Positions 60,300 to 64,000 of a DNA stretch of 64,000 nucleotides are shown in pieces. The DNA is taken from the NCBI RefSeq assembly GCF_014842975.1, contig NZ_JACYXK010000028.1, forward strand, positions 248,001-312,000, read 5' to 3'. Under the pieces are notes generated by a model. That model saw nothing but the letters and a program-made list of their open reading frames with translations. It was not told the origin of the DNA and ran no database searches. How positions within the stretch are numbered: position 1 is the first letter of the stretch; each line of letters starts with the position of its first letter. The position numbers were made by a program, and so were the translations under genes. This DNA comes from Rhodanobacter sp. DHB23. Its GTDB lineage: Bacteria; Pseudomonadota; Gammaproteobacteria; Xanthomonadales; Rhodanobacteraceae.

Positions 60300-60494
60300 A
60301 TCGATGTGGGGGAGCCGCCATCGTGAGATGGCGTACCGGAGTCCTCGTGGGGACGGCGACTCCGGAGAGATGGCAGGACGCCGTCTGGTCGTTACCTTGG
60401 ATGCAGGGCCTGGACGAGCAACTCGCCATGCCCAAGTCCAACCGGGTACGAGGCAATCGCGAGGTGGACAGGAGTCCTCCCTCGCGATTTTTTT
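60300..60494 (+). ncRNA. Candidate structured GGA-rich RNA between the kinase gene and fur
   Basis: A roughly 195-nt stretch without a credible reading frame, bounded by a promoter and a strong terminator. Hairpins visible: CGCCATC-GTGA-GATGGCG (60316-60333, GNRA loop), CCGGAGTC/GACTCCGG (60336-60365), CGAG-CAA-CTCG (60415-60425) and the terminator. At least eight GGA motifs occur; the terminator top is GGAC-AGGA-GTCC, with GGA in a tetraloop after ACA, the favoured CsrA/RsmA site. A CsrA-titrating RNA is one reading; a leader or 3' UTR of the kinase mRNA is another. Confidence 0.55.
60455..60494 (+). terminator. Intrinsic terminator of the candidate RNA
   Basis: Stem AATCGCGAGG/CCTCGCGATT (10 bp) with an inner GGAC/GTCC stem, followed at once by T7 on the plus strand. 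The plus-strand U-run excludes fur, which is on the minus strand. Confidence 0.92.
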
Positions 60495-60544
60495 ATGCCT
60501 GCGGTTCGGGCTTGTGTCCCCGGGCCAGCCCCGGGGGCCCGTGA

Positions 60545-60973
60545 TCAGCCCTTGCGCGAGGTACGGTTCTTGGGACGCACGTACAGCACCAGGCTGTGGT
60601 CCTCGATCACGTACCCGTGGCGCGCCGCGACCTCGCGCTGCAGGCGTTCGATCTCTTCGCTGACGAACTCGATCACCTTTCCGCTGTCCACATCGATCAT
60701 GTGGTCGTGGTGCTTGCCGCGGTCGAGTTCGTAGACGGCCTGCCCGCCCTCGAAGTTGTGCTTGACGACGATGCCCGCTGCCTCGAACTGGGTCAGCACC
60801 CGGTACACCGTCGCCAGGCCGATGTCTTCCTGATGGGCGAGCAGCTTCTTGTAGACGTCCTCGGCAGTGAGGTGGTTGCCCTCCTCCTCGTCGAAGATCT
60901 GCAGGATGCGCATGCGCGGGTGGGTCACCTTGAGACCGACCCGACGAAGTTCCTGGGTTTCCTGTTCCATCAT
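60545..60973 (-). CDS. fur: Ferric uptake regulator Fur
   Basis: 142 residues from the ATG at 60973 (MMEQETQELRRVGLKVTHPRMRIL), with GAGGTGG seven bases upstream; a further in-frame extension to 61048 would run into the bamE promoter. Winged HTH with AEDVYKKLLAHQEDIGLATVYRVLTQFEAAGIV and the metal site GKHHDHMIDVDSGKV. The C-terminal CxxC zinc site is absent, which is common in xanthomonads. It represses iron-uptake genes with Fe2+ as corepressor. Divergent from bamE, the conserved arrangement. Confidence 0.95.
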   Translation of the reverse strand: MMEQETQELRRVGLKVTHPRMRILQIFDEEEGNHLTAEDVYKKLLAHQEDIGLATVYRVLTQFEAAGIVVKHNFEGGQAVYELDRGKHHDHMIDVDSGKVIEFVSEEIERLQREVAARHGYVIEDHSLVLYVRPKNRTSRKG

Positions 60974-61050
60974 TTGCCACCTCACGCCGGCGCGGCGATG
61001 CCGAACCGGTAGTGTATCATCCGCCATTCCACGATCTGGACGCTTCACGC

Positions 61051-61521
61051 ATGCAAAAGCTGATCACCCTGCCGGTTGTCGCGCTGTTGGCGCTTGCCGT
61101 TTCCGGCTGCCACCTGGTCTACACGCAGGACGTGCGCCAGGGCAACCTGCTCGACAAGACCATCGACCAGAAGGCGGTGGATCAGCTCAAGCCCGGCCTG
61201 ACCAAGCGCCAGGTGATGCTCCTGGTCGGCACGCCGTCGGTCGCCTCCCCGTTCGACCAGAGCCGCTGGGACTATGTCTCCACCTACTCGCACCGCGGCG
61301 GCCCGATGCAGGTCAGCACCATGACCCTGTACTTCAACGACGACATCCTGGCGCGCGTCGAGGGCAGCCCCTACCTCGAGAACAACAAGAACCTGCTCAA
61401 GGAGAGCAAGAAGCTCAACGTCAACTACTCGGTCGACGACAACAAGGGCGACAAGGACACGAGCGGCAAGGACAGCAAGGATTCCGGCGGCGACTCCGAC
61501 GACAGCAGCGGCAACAAGTAA
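61051..61521 (+). CDS. bamE: Outer membrane protein assembly factor BamE (SmpA/OmlA)
   Basis: 156 residues from the ATG at 61051. The signal peptide ends in the lipobox LAVSGC, so the protein is an outer-membrane lipoprotein. The SmpA/OmlA domain follows: GNLLDKTIDQKAVDQLKPGLTKRQVMLLVGTPSVASPFDQSRWDYVSTY. The last 35 residues are a low-complexity Asp/Lys/Ser/Gly tail that E. coli BamE lacks. BamE stabilises the BamA-BamD contact. It is divergent from fur. Confidence 0.95.
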   Translation: MQKLITLPVVALLALAVSGCHLVYTQDVRQGNLLDKTIDQKAVDQLKPGLTKRQVMLLVGTPSVASPFDQSRWDYVSTYSHRGGPMQVSTMTLYFNDDILARVEGSPYLENNKNLLKESKKLNVNYSVDDNKGDKDTSGKDSKDSGGDSDDSSGNK

Positions 61522-61540
61522 CCCCCTGCCGGCAGGCGGG

Positions 61541-61825
61541 TCAGCCCTGACCGGCCCTGCGCCGGCGCGAGGCCATCGGATCGAGGGCAAGCGGCCGGTA
61601 GATTTCCACCCGGTCGCCATCGCGCAGCACGTGGCCGGCCTCGATCCGGCGCGAGAAGATGCCCAGCCGCAGGGGAGCCAGCACCTCGGCGGGCAACGAC
61701 GGCAGCAGGCCTGCAGCTTCCACCGCCTGCATCGCGGTGCTTCCGGCCGGCAACGAGACTCGGCAACACCAGGTCCGCTGCACACCGGCATGCAGCACTT
61801 CCACCGTGATGGCCGGCTCAGCCAT
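61541..61825 (-). CDS. RnfH-family ubiquitin-like protein
   Basis: 94 residues: ITVEVLHAGVQRTWCCRVSLPAGSTAMQAVEAAG, then LRLGIFSRRIEAGHVLRDGDRVEIYRPLALDPMASRRRRA. The beta-grasp fold and the EIYRPL-DP-R tail are the RnfH signature. The gene usually sits with ratA and smpB, as here. It was once proposed as the antitoxin of RatA (RatB/PasI), but that role is not firm. It overlaps the ratA stop by eight bases. Confidence 0.9.
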   Translation of the reverse strand: MAEPAITVEVLHAGVQRTWCCRVSLPAGSTAMQAVEAAGLLPSLPAEVLAPLRLGIFSRRIEAGHVLRDGDRVEIYRPLALDPMASRRRRAGQG

Positions 61826-62246
61826 GCAACTGGTCCGCGGCGCGGCAGAAGTCGTCGACCATGCGGTTGGCGAGGCCCTGGAAGCCCAGCTTGAGCACGC
61901 TGCCGCCGATGCCCGCGTAATCGAAATCCAGCGTCAAGGCCACCTTGCAGCCATCGTCGCCCAGCGCCGTGAAACCCCAGTGGCCGTCCAGCGAGCGGAA
62001 CGGTCCCTCGACCAGGCGGATGTCGATGCGGTGCGGCCGCTCGGCGGTGTTGCGCGTGGTGAAGCTGTGCCGCAGGCCGGCGAAATGCAGGTCCAGCCGG
62101 GCCACCAGCACGTTGCCGTCGCGCTCGATCACGCTGGACGACGAGCACCATGGGAAGCGCTTTGGGTATGCTTCCACGCCATCGACCAGATCGAACATCT
62201 GCTCCGGCGAATGGCGCACCAGCGCGCTGCGGCGTATTTCGATCAC
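61818..62246 (-). CDS. ratA: RatA-family START/coenzyme-Q-binding protein
   Basis: 142 residues from a GTG at 62246 with AGGGA six bases upstream; an upstream in-frame ATG at 62321 lies inside a repeat copy and is rejected. START-like fold: VIEIRRSALVRHSPEQMFDLVDGVEAYPKRFPWCSSSSVIERDG, and the C-terminal LANRMVDDFCRAADQL helix. The family comprises RatA (reported to block 70S assembly in E. coli) and Coq10-like quinone-binding proteins; which applies is open. Divergent from smpB, conserved. Confidence 0.9.
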   Translation of the reverse strand: MIEIRRSALVRHSPEQMFDLVDGVEAYPKRFPWCSSSSVIERDGNVLVARLDLHFAGLRHSFTTRNTAERPHRIDIRLVEGPFRSLDGHWGFTALGDDGCKVALTLDFDYAGIGGSVLKLGFQGLANRMVDDFCRAADQLHG

Positions 62247-62271
62247 GATCGGTCCCTGGTTTGTGCATTCG

Positions 62272-62319
62272 TCCTTGAATGCAAAAGTCAAACGGGCATC
62301 CATCCATGGATGCACTCTC
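62272..62319 (-). repeat. Interspersed palindromic repeat, copy D
   Basis: Reverse-orientation copy with palindrome GCATCCATGGATGGATGC and tail CCGTTTGACTTTTGCATTCA. Both arms changed together relative to the consensus, so the stem is kept. It fills the ratA-smpB promoter region. Confidence 0.85.
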
Positions 62320-62369
62320 AATAAAAGCGTTGCTCCGCTGGAGCTCGCGTGCAGTGAAGTTTAGCGGAC

Positions 62370-62864
62370 ATGGCCAAGAGCAAGGACAAGGACACCACCA
62401 AGGGCACGGGGACCATCGCGCTCAACAAGCGTGCGCGCTTCGAGTACCACATCGACCAACGCTACGAGGCGGGTATTGCCCTGCAGGGCTGGGAGCTGAA
62501 GGCGCTGCGCGCGGGGCGGATCAACTTCGGCGACGGCTACGCCATCGTGATCAAGGGCGAGATCTTCCTGGTCGGCGCCTCGATCCCGCCGCTGATCAGC
62601 GCCTCCACCCATGTCATCGCCGAGGACCGACGCACGCGCAAGCTGCTCCTGCACCGCAAGGAGATCGACCAGCTGATCGGCGCGGTGGAGCGCAAGGGCT
62701 ACACGCTGGTGCCCACCGCGATGTACTGGAAGAACGGCAAGGTGAAGGTGGAAGTCGGACTGGCCCGCGGCAAGCAGGAGCACGACAAGCGCGACACCGA
62801 GAAGCAGCGCGACTGGCAGATCGAGAAGCAGCGCACCATGCGCTCGCACAACCGGGCTTCCTGA
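62370..62864 (+). CDS. smpB: SsrA-binding protein SmpB
   Basis: 164 residues. Oligonucleotide-binding fold: TGTIALNKRARFEYHIDQRYEAGIALQGWELKALRAGRINFGDGYAIV, then LIGAVERKGYTLVPTAMYWKNGKVKVEVGLARGKQEHDKRDTEKQRDWQIEKQR with the basic C-terminal tail that reaches the decoding site. It brings tmRNA to stalled ribosomes. No ssrA gene is visible in the window. Divergent from ratA. Confidence 0.97.
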   Translation: MAKSKDKDTTKGTGTIALNKRARFEYHIDQRYEAGIALQGWELKALRAGRINFGDGYAIVIKGEIFLVGASIPPLISASTHVIAEDRRTRKLLLHRKEIDQLIGAVERKGYTLVPTAMYWKNGKVKVEVGLARGKQEHDKRDTEKQRDWQIEKQRTMRSHNRAS

Positions 62865-62982
62865 TCCCGTCCCTGCCCGGCTTGCGGACCTCGAAAAAAT
62901 CCTTGAGCCCCGTGTCGATCCCCGGCGGCGCTGTTCGTCGTACCTGTGAAAGCGGAACCATCCCACCACAGGAGACAAACCG

Positions 62983-63405
62983 ATGCGCTGCCTAGTGATC
63001 GTGAAAGCGACCAGCGACACCGAGGCCGGCGTGATGCCGGGCACCGAGCGGCTCGCCGCGATGGGCCGATTCAACGAAGAATTGGTGAAGGCCGGCGTGA
63101 TGCTGGCCGGCGAAGGCCTGCACCCCAGCTCGCGTGGCGCCCGCGTGCGCTTCGACGGTGCGCAACGCAGCGTGATCGACGGCCCGTTCACCGAATCCAA
63201 GGAGCTGATCGCCGGCTTCTGGCTATGGCAGGTGAAATCGATGGCCGAAGCCATCGAGTGGTTGAAACGCGCCCCGTTCGACGCCGGTGCCGAAGTCGAG
63301 ATTCGCCCGGTGTTCGAGGCCGAGGACTTCGGCGACAAGTTTACCGATGCGTTGCGCGAGCAGGAAACGAACCTGCGCGCGCAGATCGGCAACCGCCAGC
63401 AATAA
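62983..63405 (+). CDS. YciI family protein (DGPF domain)
   Basis: 140 residues with a good Shine-Dalgarno (AGGAGA, 62970-62975). The DGPFTESKELIAGFWLWQVKSMAEAIEWLKRAPF core gives the family its name (DGPF). Ferredoxin-like alpha/beta fold; YciI proteins are thought to be small enzymes or substrate binders of unknown reaction. It starts a cassette with a VOC-type protein and an ECF sigma factor, a recurring gene group in soil bacteria. Confidence 0.9.
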   Translation: MRCLVIVKATSDTEAGVMPGTERLAAMGRFNEELVKAGVMLAGEGLHPSSRGARVRFDGAQRSVIDGPFTESKELIAGFWLWQVKSMAEAIEWLKRAPFDAGAEVEIRPVFEAEDFGDKFTDALREQETNLRAQIGNRQQ

Positions 63406-63434
63406 ACCCCGCCCGACTTTTAAGGAGTACCGCC

Positions 63435-63851
63435 ATGCAATTCGTCGCCTACCTCAACTACGACGGCAATGCCGAAGCCGCCTTCGACTTTTACGCCCGC
63501 TGCTTCGGCGGCAAGGTCACCATGCGCGCACGCTATGGCGACGCACCGCCCGACATGCCCATGCCGGCGGAAATGCACGACAAGATGATGCACGTGCGGC
63601 TGGAAGTGGGCGACCAGGTGCTGATGGCCTCGGACGCGATGGCACCGCAATGCCCCTACACGCCGATCAAGGGTTGCTCGGTGTCGGTCCAGCTCGACTC
63701 GCCGGAACAGGCCGAGCGCATCTTCCACGCGCTGGCCGAAGGCGGCACGGTGCAGATGCCGATCCAGCAGACGTTCTGGGCCGCGCGCTTCGGCTCGCTG
63801 GTGGACCGCTACGGCGTGCCGTGGATGATCAACTGCCCGCCCGCCGCATGA
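63435..63851 (+). CDS. VOC family protein (PhnB-like, glyoxalase fold)
   Basis: 138 residues from the ATG at 63435, with AAGGAG upstream. Two beta-alpha-beta-beta-beta modules: MQFVAYLNYDGNAEAAFDFYARCFGGKVTMRARYGDAP and GCSVSVQLDSPEQAERIFHALAEGGTVQMPIQQTFWAARFGSLVDRYGVPWMINC. The QTFWAARFGSLVDRYGVPW ending is the PhnB/3-demethylubiquinone type. No reaction is known. It lies 29 bases after the YciI gene and 41 before the sigma factor, probably one operon. Confidence 0.92.
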   Translation: MQFVAYLNYDGNAEAAFDFYARCFGGKVTMRARYGDAPPDMPMPAEMHDKMMHVRLEVGDQVLMASDAMAPQCPYTPIKGCSVSVQLDSPEQAERIFHALAEGGTVQMPIQQTFWAARFGSLVDRYGVPWMINCPPAA

Positions 63852-63892
63852 CGCCTTGCCGCCGCGGGGCGATGATGGTCTGATCGGTCGCC

Positions 63893-64000
63893 ATGACGGC
63901 GACCGACATCCACCGCAGCATCGAGGCCATCTGGCGCATCGAGTCGGCGCGCATCATCGCCGGGCTCACCCGCATGCTGCGCGACGTGGGCCTGGCCGAG
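63893..64000 (+). CDS. ECF-type RNA polymerase sigma factor (partial, runs off the window)
   Basis: The 36 visible residues (MTATDIHRSIEAIWRIESARIIAGLTRMLRDVGLAE) match the start of the DUF6596/ECF sigma factors that typically follow YciI and VOC genes in soil bacteria. The region 2 and 4 domains are outside the window, so the call rests on the N-terminus and the neighbours. Confidence 0.75.
   Translation, partial: MTATDIHRSIEAIWRIESARIIAGLTRMLRDVGLAE

Noticed and set aside
62247-62321. A longer start for ratA at 62321
   Set aside because: The extra residues come from a repeat copy; the GTG at 62246 has a good ribosome-binding site.

Overview
The window is high-GC, gene-dense bacterial chromosome. 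Protein types, gene orders (ndk-rlmN-pilF-rodZ ... bamB-der; rpsA-ihfB-lapA-lapB; hrcA-grpE-dnaK-dnaJ; recN, fur/bamE, ratA/smpB), intergenic repeats built on a GGGATTCGGGATT-type word and a PsrA-type fatty-acid regulator point to the Lysobacterales (Xanthomonadales), most likely Rhodanobacteraceae (Rhodanobacter/Dyella/Luteibacter-like). This placement is by recognition, not by a search. I see no prophage, insertion sequence, CRISPR array, tRNA or rRNA; most of the window is housekeeping chromosome.

Layout. 1-7229 (minus): a rhodanese-domain gene cut by the window edge, then the envelope/translation cluster ndk, rlmN, pilF, rodZ-like, yfgM-like, bamB, der. 7379-11912 (plus): a fatty-acid oxidation operon with a PsrA-like TetR regulator, a FadN-type bifunctional fadB and fadA; a perfect CAAAC-N4-GTTTG operator abuts its promoter. 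12000-17634: accessory metabolism (ClpP-fold secreted protein, sulfotransferase, MBL hydrolase, GNAT, CsaA-like protein, FAD oxidase). 17681-26158: PBP1C and a thioester alpha-2-macroglobulin. 26356-35535 (minus): cell-surface polysaccharide and LPS control (galU, capD/wbpM-like, wecA-like, lapB, lapA), ihfB, rpsA and cmk. 35636-37984: acyl-CoA-binding protein and fadH, with a second near-perfect PsrA-type operator. 38164-39459: a LysR gene, a candidate C-rich small RNA divergent from it, and the alternative L36 gene.

39627-46264 (minus): a membrane protein, an MGDG-synthase-like glycosyltransferase, greA, carB and carA. 46478-49463: a 2OG-Fe(II) oxygenase, a secreted protein, and a CaCA-family antiporter preceded by a yybP-ykoY (Mn2+) riboswitch. 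49476-55853 (minus): the heat-shock operon hrcA-grpE-dnaK-dnaJ with a TMEM175-type channel inserted before dnaJ, then dapB. 56047-64000: recN between two repeat elements, a NarL/UhpA-UhpB two-component pair, a structured GGA-rich candidate RNA, fur/bamE, rnfH-ratA, smpB, and a YciI-VOC-ECF sigma cassette cut by the window end.

The most novel-looking signals are non-coding. They are a 120-nt C-rich RNA at 38164-38285 with its own promoter and terminator; a roughly 195-nt GGA-rich RNA at 60300-60494; and a family of six interspersed 45-50 bp palindromic repeats whose stem arms covary between copies.
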